Counted from the stretch's first letter, positions 56,010-64,000 are shown. The stretch is 64,000 bases of DNA from Micromonospora sp. MA102 (GCF_025460765.1 NZ_JAMWEG010000023.1:1-64000); one strand, 5' to 3'. The notes: a model not told the origin generated them from the letters alone. Program-made: numbers and translations.

Positions 56010-56444
56010 TCAGGTGGCGTCGTCGTAGGAGGGGCGCGGTGCCGGTGCCGGGGCGCCGCCGGTGGCGGTGGCCGGGCGGGTGCCGCCGGTGTTGCCGGTG
56101 GTGCGCAGGTCGGCCGCCTTGGCGACGTCCTTCAGGTTGTCGTGCACGCCGGTGACGTCCGAGCGGAGGTTGTCGTACATGCTCTGCAGCGGCTTCCGGA
56201 GGGCCTGCTCGTCCTCCTCGCTGAGCAGGTGCTTCCGGATGAACGCCTTCGGGTGCAGGTCCTCCAGCTGGATGTCCGTGCCCAGCTCGCGGCTCAGGTC
56301 ACCGGTGGCGTTCCGCGCCATGTTGCGCAGGTTGCGGACCATCCGGAGGCCGTCGTTGATCACCGTGGGCAGCCGGTCCCCGAAGATCAACAGTGCCAGG
56401 AGCAGCAGGGCGCCGATCTCCCACCAGTTCAGGTTCTCGAACAC
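56010..56444 (-). CDS. tatB: Sec-independent translocase subunit TatB
   Basis: 144 residues: MFENLNWWEIGALLLLALLIFGDRLP is the TatA/B membrane helix with the F-G-x-x-L-P hinge. An amphipathic helix (TVINDGLRMVRNLRNMARN) and a long acidic tail with a Pro/Ala end follow. The extended second half and position next to an HtrA-like protease match TatB of mycobacteria (Rv1224). It acts with TatC in the membrane; tatA/tatC are not here. Confidence 0.9.
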   Translation of the reverse strand: MFENLNWWEIGALLLLALLIFGDRLPTVINDGLRMVRNLRNMARNATGDLSRELGTDIQLEDLHPKAFIRKHLLSEEDEQALRKPLQSMYDNLRSDVTGVHDNLKDVAKAADLRTTGNTGGTRPATATGGAPAPAPRPSYDDAT

Positions 56445-56516
56445 TCGGCCTCCTCGTGGCGCGTCAAGGCAAGACTACGCACGTCAGGTGGCCGGCCGGG
56501 AGGGGGTGAGGGGACC

Positions 56517-57809
56517 TCACTTGGCGTCTGCGGCGAGTGTCACCGACGCGTTCTGCCGGTTGGACCCGCGCCGGTACTCCACCGTCACCACCGAACCGGG
56601 TGCGTACTTGCGGACCAGCGCCACCAGATCGGTCGGATCGTTCATCGGGTGCCGGTCGAGCCGGAGCACCACGTCACCGGTCCGCAGCCCGGCGGCCGCC
56701 GCCGGCCCGGCCGGCTCGACGTTGTTGAGGCGTACGCCGCCACCGCTCACGCCGGTGCCGCCGACCTGGGCGCCGATCACCGTGCGCCGGGCCTTCCCGG
56801 TACCGATGATGTCCTCGGTGACCCGCTTCGCCTGGTTGATCGGGATGGCGAAGGCGAGCCCGATGTTGCCGGCCTCCTGCCCGTCGGCGACCAGGGACTT
56901 GATCGTCGAGTTCACCCCGACCACCCGGCCGGCCCCGTCGACCAGCGGGCCGCCGGAGTTGCCGTGGTTGACCGCCGCGTCGGTCTGGATCGCCGCGTAG
57001 TAGCGGGTCGGCCCGCCCGGCTCGCCGGCCATCATGGTGCGGTCCAGGGCGCTCACGATGCCGGCGGTGACCGTGTTGGCCAGGGACAGCGGCGAGCCGA
57101 TGGCGAGCACCGGGTCGCCCACGGCGAGCGCGTCCGAGTCACCGAACTCCACCGGCTTCAGCCCGGTCCGCGTCACCTTGATGACGGCGATGTCCGACTC
57201 CGGGTCCTGCCCGACCACGGTGCCCGGTGCGGTGCTGCCGTCGTTGAAGACCACCGTGGCCTTGCCGGGCCCGCCCGCGACCACGTGGTCGTTGGTGATG
57301 ATGTGGCCGTCGGCGCTCACCACGAAGCCCGAGCCCTCGCTGGTGCCGCCGAGGCTGGCCACTCGGACGGTGACCACGCTGGGCAGCACCTTCTCGGCGA
57401 CCCCGGCCAGTGACTCCGGCTTGCGCTGGGCGAGCGCCGGGGCCTGCCCGGCCTGCGCCCCGAGCGTCGGCACGGCCCCGCCGGTGCGCAGGAACGCGTA
57501 GGTCAGGGCGCTGCCGAGCGAGCCGGCGAGCAGGGCGGTGATCAGCGAGACCAGCACCACCTGGCGCAGGCCCGGCCGCCTCGGGGCGTCCGGGTCGGTC
57601 ACCGGTTCCGGCTCGCCGCTCCCGGTGACCGGGGCGGCCGGGACCACCACGGCAGCGGGCGCGTACGGGTCGCGCCAGGGGTCGGCGAGCGCGTCGGACC
57701 ACCAGGGCGAGGTGCCACCCCCGGCGCCCTGCGGCGGCTGCCCCGGTGCCGGCCCTCCCGCCGGTGCCGGGCCCCCGCCGGGCTGGCGCCAGTCCCAGCC
57801 GTCGGTCAC
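56517..57809 (-). CDS. HtrA-like membrane-anchored serine protease with PDZ domain
   Basis: 430 residues. A Pro/Gly-rich cytoplasmic N-terminus (about 110) and one membrane helix (VVLVSLITALLAGSLGSALTYAFL) precede a trypsin-like domain. The triad is His in ITNDHVVAG, Asp in ESDIAVIKV and Ser in HGNSGGPLV. A C-terminal PDZ domain carries PAAAAGLRTGDVVLRLD. It is an extracytoplasmic quality-control protease. GTG 57809 follows GGGAGG. It matches mycobacterial Rv1223 but lacks the usual sigE-rseA genes upstream. Confidence 0.92.
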   Translation of the reverse strand: MTDGWDWRQPGGGPAPAGGPAPGQPPQGAGGGTSPWWSDALADPWRDPYAPAAVVVPAAPVTGSGEPEPVTDPDAPRRPGLRQVVLVSLITALLAGSLGSALTYAFLRTGGAVPTLGAQAGQAPALAQRKPESLAGVAEKVLPSVVTVRVASLGGTSEGSGFVVSADGHIITNDHVVAGGPGKATVVFNDGSTAPGTVVGQDPESDIAVIKVTRTGLKPVEFGDSDALAVGDPVLAIGSPLSLANTVTAGIVSALDRTMMAGEPGGPTRYYAAIQTDAAVNHGNSGGPLVDGAGRVVGVNSTIKSLVADGQEAGNIGLAFAIPINQAKRVTEDIIGTGKARRTVIGAQVGGTGVSGGGVRLNNVEPAGPAAAAGLRTGDVVLRLDRHPMNDPTDLVALVRKYAPGSVVTVEYRRGSNRQNASVTLAADAK

Positions 57810-57990
57810 GTCGGTGCCTCCCAGTCCGTCCCCCACGCCCCACGCCGGGCGGTCGCTGGAGCCGGCCGTGCCGCGTGGGACTCCGTCCAGGATTGCACGG
57901 ATGCCCCGAGTGGAGTCAGGGGTTGCCGCGCGTGATCGTCTCAGGGCGGACTCGCGGCTGCGCGTGTCGAGGCGCGCCTCTAGGCTCTCA

Positions 57991-58683
57991 GTGCCAACCG
58001 ACCCCTCGCACCAGTCCGCCCGGAGGTGTCCCATCGCCACGGTCGCCGGCTCCGGCAACTCGACCGCCCAGGTGCTCCAGTTCGCCGAGTCGTACGTCAC
58101 CGAGGATCTCGTGCTGCGGACCGCCCGCGCCCTCGCCCACGAGGTGGGTGTGGACGCGGTGACGCCGGGCGCCGGGGCCGCGCTGCGCCTGCTCGCCGCC
58201 GCCGGGAACGCCCGGGCGGTGGTGGAGATCGGCACCGGCACCGGAGTCAGCGGTGTCTGGCTGCTGCGCGGCATGCGTCCCGACGGGGTGCTCACCACCA
58301 TCGACGTGGAGGTCGAGCACCAGCGCATCGCCCGGCGGCTGTTCCAGGAGGCGGGTTTCGCGTCGGGACGTACCCGGATCATCACCGGCCGCGCCCTCGA
58401 CGTGCTGCCGCGGCTCGCGGACGGCGCCTACGACCTGGTCTTCGTCGACGCCGAGGCGACCGGCTTCGCGGCCTGCGTGGACGCCGCCCTGCGGCTGCTG
58501 CGCCCCGGCGGGGTGCTCGCGCTCAACGGCGCCCTGGCCGGCGGCCGGATCGGTGACCCGGCCGCCCGCGACGTGGAGACCGTGACCGTGCGGGAGACCA
58601 TCAAGGCGATCCGCGAGTCGGAGCACTGGGTGCCGGCGCTGCTGCCCGTCGGGCACGGCCTGCTCGCCGCCGTGAAGGGCTGA
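57991..58683 (+). CDS. O-methyltransferase
   Basis: About 230 residues: a class I SAM methyltransferase with motif I VVEIGTGTGVSGVWLL, LTTIDVEVEHQRIARRLF and YDLVFVDAEATGF, like mycobacterial Rv1220c. GTG 57991 is in frame, but a far stronger ribosome-binding site (GGAGG at 58022) sits just before an in-frame ATC at 58033 (IATVAGSGN). The true start may be that rare codon. The substrate is unknown (caffeoyl-CoA- and catechol-type enzymes share this fold). It is divergent from the HtrA-like gene, where mycobacteria have sigE. Confidence 0.82.
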   Translation: MPTDPSHQSARRCPIATVAGSGNSTAQVLQFAESYVTEDLVLRTARALAHEVGVDAVTPGAGAALRLLAAAGNARAVVEIGTGTGVSGVWLLRGMRPDGVLTTIDVEVEHQRIARRLFQEAGFASGRTRIITGRALDVLPRLADGAYDLVFVDAEATGFAACVDAALRLLRPGGVLALNGALAGGRIGDPAARDVETVTVRETIKAIRESEHWVPALLPVGHGLLAAVKG

Positions 58684-58696
58684 CCGCCCCGCCCGG

Positions 58697-60157
58697 TCAA
58701 CCCAGCGTGGCCAGCCAGCGCAGCAGCCCGCGGACGCCCCAGCCGGTGGCGCCCTTGACCAGTTCGCCGTGCACGTCGTCCGACCAGGAGGGCGCGGACA
58801 TGTCCACGTGCACCCAGTGGTCGCGCAGGTCGCCGGTGAACTCGCGGAGGAAGAGCGCGGCCACCACCGAGCCGGCGCCCCGGGCCGGGGAGCTGTGCAG
58901 GTCCGCGATGTCGCTGCCCAGGTACTCGACGTAGTCGTCGGCCAGCGGCATCCGCCAGGCCCGCTCGCCGGCCGCCGTGATGGCGGCCAGCAGGTCGGCG
59001 GCGAGGTCGTCGTTCTCGCTGTAGAGGGCGGCGTGCCGCTTGCCCAGCGCCACGGCGTTCGCACCGGTCAGGGTGGCCAGGTCGACCATCAGGTCGGGCT
59101 TCAGCTCCCGGACGGCGTACGCCATGGCGTCGGCGAGCACCAGCCGGCCCTCGGCGTCGGAGTTGGTGCTCTCGCTGGTCATCCCACCGTAGTGGCGGAT
59201 CACGTCGCCCGGCCGGAACGCCGAGCCGCTGACACTGTTCTCGGCGAGCGGGGCCAGCGTGGTGACCCGCACCGGCAGGCCCAGCGCGGCGGCGCCCAGG
59301 GTGGCGGCGACCACCGCGGCGGCCCCGGCCATGTCCTTGCGCATCAGCTTCATAGCCGGCACCGGCTTGATCGAGATGCCGCCGGTGTCGAAGGTGATTC
59401 CCTTGCCCACCAGCACCACGTGGGTACGCGCACCGGCCGGCCGCCAGTCCAGCTCGACCAGGCGGGGGCCGCTGGCCGAGCCGCCGCCGACGGCCAGGAT
59501 GCCGCCGAAGCCCTCGGCGTCCAGTTCCTCCGGCCCGCGCACCCGCAGGTGCAGGTCGGCACGGCCGGACACGGCGGAGGCCACCTGGGCGGCGAACCAC
59601 TCCGGGTTCTTGGTGGACGAGGGGGTGTTGGTCAGGTCCCGGGCCAGCCGGGTCATCTCGGCGGTGGTCCGGGCGGCGGCCAGGGTCGGCGCGAGCGCCT
59701 CGGGGTCGCCGACCACGACGTCCACCTCGGCCAGCGCGGGCGAGCCGCCGGCCTCGGTCAGCCGGTAGCGGTAGGAGCCGAGCAGCAACCCCTCGGCCAG
59801 GCCGCGCAGGGCGTCCGTGGCCCCGTCCGGCACCGTGATCGTGATGTGCGTCTCATCCTTGGCGGCCCGGGCCAGCGCCGCGCCGGCGACCCGCCAGCCG
59901 TGCTCGTCGCCGTCGCCGACGCCGAGCAGCCAGAGCCGGGCCGGGGTGCCGCCGGGACGCAGGTGCTCCCGCACCTCGCCGGCGGCGCCGGTGAGCCGGG
60001 CGGCGGGCAGCAGCGCGGCCGCCTCGGCCCGGACGTCGTCGCCGGGCGGGACGGCGGTGGGAACCAGCGTGGCCGGAGCGTCCGGCCCTTCGGGACGAAC
60101 GGGCAGGACAAGGTTGTCGGGCCGCGCGGGCCCGCTCACCAGACGAATGGCCAGCAC
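58697..60157 (-). CDS. Leucyl aminopeptidase (M17 family)
   Basis: 486 residues. C-terminal catalytic domain: VGKGITFDTGGISIKP (metal-binding Lys/Asp), MRKDMAGAAA (second metal Asp), and NSDAEGRLVLADAMAYA, the M17 signature (canonical N-T-D-A-E-G-R). It is a di-zinc exopeptidase of the hexameric PepA type. GTG 60157 begins a ~170-residue N-terminal domain typical of PepA. It converges on the methyltransferase with a 13-bp gap. Confidence 0.93.
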   Translation of the reverse strand: MLAIRLVSGPARPDNLVLPVRPEGPDAPATLVPTAVPPGDDVRAEAAALLPAARLTGAAGEVREHLRPGGTPARLWLLGVGDGDEHGWRVAGAALARAAKDETHITITVPDGATDALRGLAEGLLLGSYRYRLTEAGGSPALAEVDVVVGDPEALAPTLAAARTTAEMTRLARDLTNTPSSTKNPEWFAAQVASAVSGRADLHLRVRGPEELDAEGFGGILAVGGGSASGPRLVELDWRPAGARTHVVLVGKGITFDTGGISIKPVPAMKLMRKDMAGAAAVVAATLGAAALGLPVRVTTLAPLAENSVSGSAFRPGDVIRHYGGMTSESTNSDAEGRLVLADAMAYAVRELKPDLMVDLATLTGANAVALGKRHAALYSENDDLAADLLAAITAAGERAWRMPLADDYVEYLGSDIADLHSSPARGAGSVVAALFLREFTGDLRDHWVHVDMSAPSWSDDVHGELVKGATGWGVRGLLRWLATLG

Positions 60158-60220
60158 GCTGGACCGTACCTCCGAAACTGCTCGAAGCGGGACACTTTGC
60201 CGCTCAATGGGCGAGGAAGG

Positions 60221-60253
60221 CCCTGAGCCACCGGCATCGCCGGTGGCTCAGGG
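60221..60253 (-). terminator. Hairpin terminator after the DUF3117 gene
   Basis: CCCTGAGCCACCGGC (60221-60235), loop ATC, and its perfect complement (60239-60253). It lies 48 bp past the DUF3117 stop. Confidence 0.85.
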
Positions 60254-60257
60254 TATG

Positions 60258-60297
60258 GCGAACCGTTCGCACGACGGACGTCGCGCGAACCGTTCGC
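60258..60297. repeat. Two copies of a GCGAAC-C-GTTCGC palindrome
   Basis: GCGAACCGTTCGC at 60258-60270 and again at 60285-60297, 27 bp apart. Each is a near-perfect palindrome. They sit just after the DUF3117 terminator and could be regulatory or a degenerate repeat element. Confidence 0.5.
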
Positions 60298-60301
60298 CGC
60301 A

Positions 60302-60469
60302 TCAGCCGGCAGCCGCCTTCAGCGCGTCACCCAGCGCGGTGGCCTCGTCGGGAGTCATCTCGACGACGAGCCGGCCACCACCCTCCAGCGGGACCCGCAT
60401 GACGATGCCCCGGCCCTCCTTGGTGACCTCCAGCGGACCGTCGCCCGTCCGCGGCTTCATCGCCGCCAT
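60302..60469 (-). CDS. DUF3117 small protein
   Basis: 55 residues, MAAMKPRTGDGPLEVTKEGR at the start, then a VMRVPLEGGGRLVVEMTPDEATALGDAL core: the highly conserved actinobacterial DUF3117 family. ATG 60469 follows GAGGGGAG. Mycobacterial Rv1211 is its counterpart, next to tag (Rv1210) as here. Function unknown. Confidence 0.93.
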   Translation of the reverse strand: MAAMKPRTGDGPLEVTKEGRGIVMRVPLEGGGRLVVEMTPDEATALGDALKAAAG

Positions 60470-60659
60470 GTTGTCTCCCCTCAGACCTACACCAGGGTCG
60501 GTGGGTTGCCCCACAGCCACTTCGTCATGACCACCCGCAACCGTCGCGGGGGCGTCGACCAACGATTTTCCCTGATGAACACCGCCGGACCCAAACCGAA
60601 GCAGCATTGATGTAACAGCATCTAGCTTATCTTGGATAGGCCTGTCACAATGTGCGGTC

Positions 60660-61478
60660 ATGCAGGCACGGTCGGCACTCTTCGACCTGTACGGCGACCA
60701 CCTCCGGGCGAGGGGTGGCCGCGCACCGGTCGCCGCCCTGGTCAAGCTGCTGGCACCGCTCGGGATCGCCCCGCCGGCGGTCCGCACGGCGGTCTCCCGG
60801 ATGGTCCGACAGGGCTGGCTCGAACCGCTCCGGCTCGCCTCCGGGCCCGGATATTCGATCACACCGAAGGCGGCCCGCAGACTCGACGAGGCGGGCGCCC
60901 GGATCTACCGCACGGGGCGGCACGCCTGGGACGGGCGGTTCGACCTCCTGGTGCTGGACGCGCCCGCGTCCCGCCGGGACCGGCAGCGGCTCGCCGCCAA
61001 CCTGTCCTTCCTCGGCTACGGCACGCTGGACGACTGCACCTGGGTGGCGACCCGCCCGGGCGAGGACGTCGACGTCCTGCTCGCCGAGGCCGGGGTGCGT
61101 TTCGAACGGTTCACCGCCGCGCACACCTCCGGCACCCCCGGCGCCATGGGCGTGGTCCGGCGCGCCTGGGACCTGGCCGAGATCGGCCGCGCGTACGAGC
61201 GGTTCGTCGCCGAGCAGAAGCCGTTGCTCAGCGGCGTGACCGTGCGCAGCAGCGACGAGGAGGCCTACGCGGCCCGGTTCCGGCTCGTGCACGCGTGGCG
61301 TACCTTCCTGTTCCGGGACCCGCAGCTACCGCCCGCGCTGCTCCCCGAGCGCTGGCCCGGCAGCAGCGCCGCCAGTTTCTTCGACCGGCACGCGGCCCGG
61401 CTCCGGCCGGCCGCCGACCGGTACGTCGAGCAGTGCCTCGACGCCAGCAACCGCCTCGCCCGACAGAAGGGTCGTTAG
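60660..61478 (+). CDS. PaaX-family transcriptional regulator
   Basis: 272 residues: an N-terminal winged helix (ALVKLLAPLGIAPPAVRTAVSRMVRQGWLE), then the PaaX C-domain with GRFDLLVLD and SFLGYGTLDDCTWVATRP. PaaX represses phenylacetate degradation when phenylacetyl-CoA is absent. Here the only neighbouring candidate target is the enoyl-CoA hydratase gene that follows four bases later. No ribosome-binding site is seen before ATG 60660, so translation could be leaderless. Confidence 0.87.
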   Translation: MQARSALFDLYGDHLRARGGRAPVAALVKLLAPLGIAPPAVRTAVSRMVRQGWLEPLRLASGPGYSITPKAARRLDEAGARIYRTGRHAWDGRFDLLVLDAPASRRDRQRLAANLSFLGYGTLDDCTWVATRPGEDVDVLLAEAGVRFERFTAAHTSGTPGAMGVVRRAWDLAEIGRAYERFVAEQKPLLSGVTVRSSDEEAYAARFRLVHAWRTFLFRDPQLPPALLPERWPGSSAASFFDRHAARLRPAADRYVEQCLDASNRLARQKGR

Positions 61479-61482
61479 AAAC

Positions 61483-62274
61483 GTGACCGAGCCGCTGCTC
61501 GTCGACCGCACCGACGCCGTCGTCACCCTGACGTTGAACCGCCCGACGGCGATGAACTCGCTGGACGTGGCGCTCAAGGAGGCGCTGCGGGACACCCTGG
61601 CCGAGCTGGAGGCCGACCGGTCCTGCCGGGCGGTCGTGCTGGCCGGCGCGGGCGGCTCGTTCAGCGCCGGGCAGGACCTGCGGGAGCACGTGCAGACGCT
61701 GGAGGCCGCCGACGCCGACCCGCTCGGCACCGTGCGGGCGCACTACAACCCGATCGCCGCCCGGCTGGCCAACCTGCCCAAGCCGGTCGTCGCCGCGGTC
61801 CGGGGCATGGCCGCCGGCGCCGGCGCCTCGCTGGCGTTCCTCGCCGACTTCCGCATCGGCGGCCCGAAGACCCGGTTCCTGATGGCCTTCGCCGGCGTCG
61901 GGCTGGCCGCCGACACCGGCGCCTCCTGGACGCTGCCCCGGCTGGTCGGCCACGCCAAGGCCGTCGAGCTGCTGATGCTCGCCGAGCCGGTGGGCGCCGA
62001 GGACGCCTGCCGGCTGGGCCTGCTCACCCGGCTCGTCGACGACGACGAGAAGGTGCTCCCGGCCGCGCAGGAGCTGGCCGCCCGGCTCGCCGCCGGCCCG
62101 ACCGTCGCGTACGGGGCGATCAAGCGCCAGCTCTCCATCGCCGACGCCGGCACCCTGGCCGACGCGCTGGCCGCCGAGGCACAGGCCCAGGCGATCTGCG
62201 GCGCCACCGCCGACCACCGGGCCGCCACCATGGCGTTCGTGAACAAGCAGAAGCCGGTCTTCGAGGGCCGCTGA
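61483..62274 (+). CDS. Enoyl-CoA hydratase/isomerase (PaaG-like)
   Basis: 263 residues with the crotonase fold. The oxyanion-hole motifs are AGAGGSFSAGQDLREH and VRGMAAGAGASLAFLADFRI. RLVGHAKAVELLML and the C-terminal extension complete the fold. The GQDL sequence and length resemble PaaG, a 1,2-epoxyphenylacetyl-CoA isomerase. GTG 61483 starts 4 bp after the PaaX-like stop, so the two are one operon. No paaABCDE oxygenase genes are in the window. Confidence 0.85.
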   Translation: MTEPLLVDRTDAVVTLTLNRPTAMNSLDVALKEALRDTLAELEADRSCRAVVLAGAGGSFSAGQDLREHVQTLEAADADPLGTVRAHYNPIAARLANLPKPVVAAVRGMAAGAGASLAFLADFRIGGPKTRFLMAFAGVGLAADTGASWTLPRLVGHAKAVELLMLAEPVGAEDACRLGLLTRLVDDDEKVLPAAQELAARLAAGPTVAYGAIKRQLSIADAGTLADALAAEAQAQAICGATADHRAATMAFVNKQKPVFEGR

Positions 62275-62285
62275 CCCGTCGCGGG

Positions 62286-62909
62286 TCAGTCGTCCTCCTC
62301 GGGATCCTGGTTGGCCTCGGCGCCGAGCACGAACGCCTGCATGGCCAGCTCGTCACCGGCCGGCGAGACGAAGGCCGGCAGTTCGCGCGGGCCCAGCTCC
62401 TGCACGTAGGCCCAGAACAGCCGGACGGCCTCGGCGGGTGAGGCCGCCTCGATCGGCAGGTCGAGGCTGACCAGCCAGGAGCGGCGGGCCGGCGGCGGGC
62501 CGATCCGGTCGGCCAGCTCCCGGAAACGGCCCGGGTCGAGCCCGGTGACCGGCCCGTCGAGGGCCAGGTCGGCGACCGGCACCGGCTCGTCCAGGACCCG
62601 CCGGGTGTACGTCACCGCGAGCACCCCCGGGCCGACCTCGGACTGCGGGTCGTCCGGGTCCTCCCGGGTCTCCCCGCTGGCCGCTGCGACCCGGCCGAGC
62701 GCCACCAGCCGCAGCGGTTGATCGACCAGCACCGCCACCGGGTCACCGGGCCGGGGCCCGGCGGCCTCGTCGAGCCCGGTCAGCTCCAGCGTGTCGTGGT
62801 GCACGAGCCGCTCGGCCTCGTAGCGCTCGGCGGGCAGCAGCACCGCCCAAGCGCCCGGGGCCGTGCCGCCCTCGATCGTCCCGCTCGTCCGCGGCTGGGT
62901 GTCGGTCAT
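62286..62909 (-). CDS. Conserved hypothetical protein
   Basis: 207 residues, acidic, with strand-rich sections (AWAVLLPAERYEAERLVHHDTLELTG, DPVAVLVDQPLRLVALGRVAA, VLAVTYTRRVL). It has a PUA/EVE-like rhythm at the N-terminus and ends EANQDPEEDD. No catalytic motif is recognised. It is convergent with the enoyl-CoA hydratase and codirectional with tag. Confidence 0.6.
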   Translation of the reverse strand: MTDTQPRTSGTIEGGTAPGAWAVLLPAERYEAERLVHHDTLELTGLDEAAGPRPGDPVAVLVDQPLRLVALGRVAAASGETREDPDDPQSEVGPGVLAVTYTRRVLDEPVPVADLALDGPVTGLDPGRFRELADRIGPPPARRSWLVSLDLPIEAASPAEAVRLFWAYVQELGPRELPAFVSPAGDELAMQAFVLGAEANQDPEEDD

Positions 62910-62963
62910 GTCCCAATACCATCACGCCGGACCGCGGCCGGTCCCGTCGCGTCCGTCGGCGGG

Positions 62964-63548
62964 TCAGGCCGCCGGTCGGTCACCGGCCACGTGGCAGCCG
63001 GCCAGGTGGTCGTCGACCATTCCGGTGGCCTGCATCAGCGCGTAGGCCGTGGTCGGGCCGACGAAGCGGAAGCCGCTCTTCTTGAGCGCCTTGGCCATCG
63101 CGGTCGACTCCGGGGTGAGCGCCGGCACCTCGGCGAACGACCGCGGCCGGGCCGCCCGGGGCGGCGGCGCGTAGGACCAGAGCAGCGTGGAGAGCCCGTC
63201 GGGCAGCGCCAGGGCTGCCCGGGCGTTGGCGATGGCCGCCTCGACCTTGGCCCGGTTGCGGACGATCCCCGCGTCGGCCAGCAGCCGGGCCACGTCGGCC
63301 TCGCCGTAGCCGGCGACCTTGTCGATGCGGAACTCGTCGAAGGCCAGGCGGAACGCGGGCCGCTTGCGCAGGATGGTCAGCCAGGACAGGCCGGACTGGA
63401 ACGCCTCCAGCGTCAGCCGCTCGTAGAGCGCGTCGTCGCCGCGCAGCGGCCGGCCCCACTCCTCGTCGTGGTAGACGGCGTAGTCCGGGGTGCTCGCCCC
63501 CCAGGCGCAGCGGGGCAGCCCGTCGGCGCCGGTCACCAGGTCAGTCAC
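62964..63548 (-). CDS. tag: DNA-3-methyladenine glycosylase I
   Basis: 194 residues. The zinc-ligand set of Tag is present: Cys in LPRCAWG, His in VYHDEEWG, and the C-terminal DDHLAGCH with His and Cys. The helix-hairpin-helix core includes LTLEAFQSGLSWLTILRKR. It excises 3-methyladenine in base-excision repair. GTG 63548 fits the family N-terminus better than GTG 63557. It corresponds to mycobacterial Rv1210, next to the DUF3117 gene in both. Confidence 0.93.
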   Translation of the reverse strand: MTDLVTGADGLPRCAWGASTPDYAVYHDEEWGRPLRGDDALYERLTLEAFQSGLSWLTILRKRPAFRLAFDEFRIDKVAGYGEADVARLLADAGIVRNRAKVEAAIANARAALALPDGLSTLLWSYAPPPRAARPRSFAEVPALTPESTAMAKALKKSGFRFVGPTTAYALMQATGMVDDHLAGCHVAGDRPAA

Positions 63549-63595
63549 GCCGTACACGGTAGGTCAGCCCACCGACAACGGGCGACGACCGGTGG

Positions 63596-64000
63596 TCAGG
63601 GCAGCCGGCCCTGCTCGACCAGCCGAGCGAACTTCTTCAACGCCTGCGTCAGGCTGAACTTCGAGCCGGGCCAGAGCACCGGCCAGGCCACCCGGCCGGC
63701 CGGCCCGCCCGGCAGGTGGAACCACTCGTGCCAGACCACCTGGGTCCGGTCCCGCTCCATGGGGGTGCAGCGCAGCACACCGGGCCCGCGCAGCAGCTTG
63801 CCGCAGTGCACCACGCCGACCTCGTACGGCGCGTCCACCCGCACCACCCGCATCTCGTCGCGGAGCACGGCCGGACCGAGCGCGGTGACCGCCTCGACCA
63901 GGCTTCCCTCGCCGCCGTCCCCCTCGACCACCCGCACGGTGGTGAGCGGGATCCAGTCGGACTGCCGCTCCCAGGCGGTCAGCGCGGCGAAGACGCGTTC
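63596..64000 (-). CDS. SRPBCC-family protein, 5' end beyond the window
   Basis: At least 134 residues and still open at the right edge: ERVFAALTAWERQSDWIPL, then VVRVDAPYEVGVVHCGKLLRGPGVLR, WHEWFHLPGGPAGR and WPVLWPGSKFSLTQALKKFARLV. This matches the START/Bet v1-like polyketide cyclase or SRPBCC fold (a lipid- or metabolite-binding cavity). The gene starts to the right of the window. Confidence 0.8.
   Translation of the reverse strand, partial: ERVFAALTAWERQSDWIPLTTVRVVEGDGGEGSLVEAVTALGPAVLRDEMRVVRVDAPYEVGVVHCGKLLRGPGVLRCTPMERDRTQVVWHEWFHLPGGPAGRVAWPVLWPGSKFSLTQALKKFARLVEQGRLP

Noticed and set aside
56517..58385. Upstream extension of the HtrA-like gene
   Set aside because: The extension runs antisense through the O-methyltransferase; GTG 57809 with GGGAGG is a good start.
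1..64000. CRISPR array, prophage, rRNA operon or biosynthetic gene cluster
   Set aside because: No regularly spaced repeats, phage structural genes, rRNA sequence or PKS/NRPS modules were seen.

Overview
The window is chromosomal DNA of a very high-GC actinobacterium, most likely a Micromonospora-like member of the Micromonosporaceae. The signs are pervasive G/C third codon positions, many GTG starts, ATGA/GTGA stop-start overlaps, a conservon-type (Cvn) signalling module, and gene blocks shared with mycobacteria and streptomycetes. Nearly all of it is ordinary chromosome. The exception is the first 1.9 kb, the scarred edge of an integrated element: the tail of an IS3-family transposase, a DUF4375 cargo gene and an integrase that has lost its N-terminus, all abutting the 3' end of a tRNA-Ala(CGC) gene.

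Region by region: 2.1-10.8 kb is the core actinobacterial block sepX/glpR - GNAT acetyltransferase - glp (MoeA/gephyrin-like) - galU on the minus strand. A GGDEF diguanylate cyclase follows, then, divergently, 5-formyl-THF cyclo-ligase and an FmdB-type zinc-ribbon protein whose promoter region carries a near-perfect CIRCE (HrcA) operator. This matches mycobacterial Rv0991c-Rv0996. 10.8-22.1 kb holds small membrane proteins, a Fur-family regulator, an MpaB-type oxygenase, a RecB-like nuclease, MarC, a PHP phosphoesterase, a SigE-family ECF sigma factor with a coupled membrane partner, a PH-domain protein, a SpoU methyltransferase and a mesaconyl-CoA-hydratase-like MaoC protein. At 22.6 kb a thioredoxin sits behind a textbook SigR-type promoter.

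24.4-36.4 kb is the most interesting locus. On the minus strand lies an iniB-iniA-iniC-like operon (IniB-domain protein plus two dynamin-like GTPases). Divergent from it is a tightly overlapping operon encoding an Hsp70-like protein, a STAND/LuxR regulator resembling mycobacterial IniR, a conservon-type sensor kinase, a roadblock protein, a DUF742 protein, and a membrane-anchored CBM2-like protein. Together they suggest a cell-envelope stress sensing and membrane-remodelling system. Three TTAGGG motifs and an inverted repeat lie in the shared control region.

36.4-54 kb contains an Rv2578c-family radical SAM protein interrupted by an intein exactly at its Fe-S cluster, behind a LexA-like box. 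It also contains a TetR/membrane-protein pair with visible operators, an acyl-CoA dehydrogenase and a CitE-like lyase (with the MaoC gene, plausibly three dispersed steps of the ethylmalonyl-CoA pathway), two DUF4190 paralogues, SDRs and transporters. 54-64 kb resembles the mycobacterial Rv1210-Rv1232 neighbourhood: MgtE-like/CBS, DUF1003, Mrp, TatB, HtrA, O-methyltransferase, DUF3117 and Tag. The sigE-rseA pair that normally lies between htrA and the methyltransferase is absent. The window ends inside an SRPBCC-family gene.
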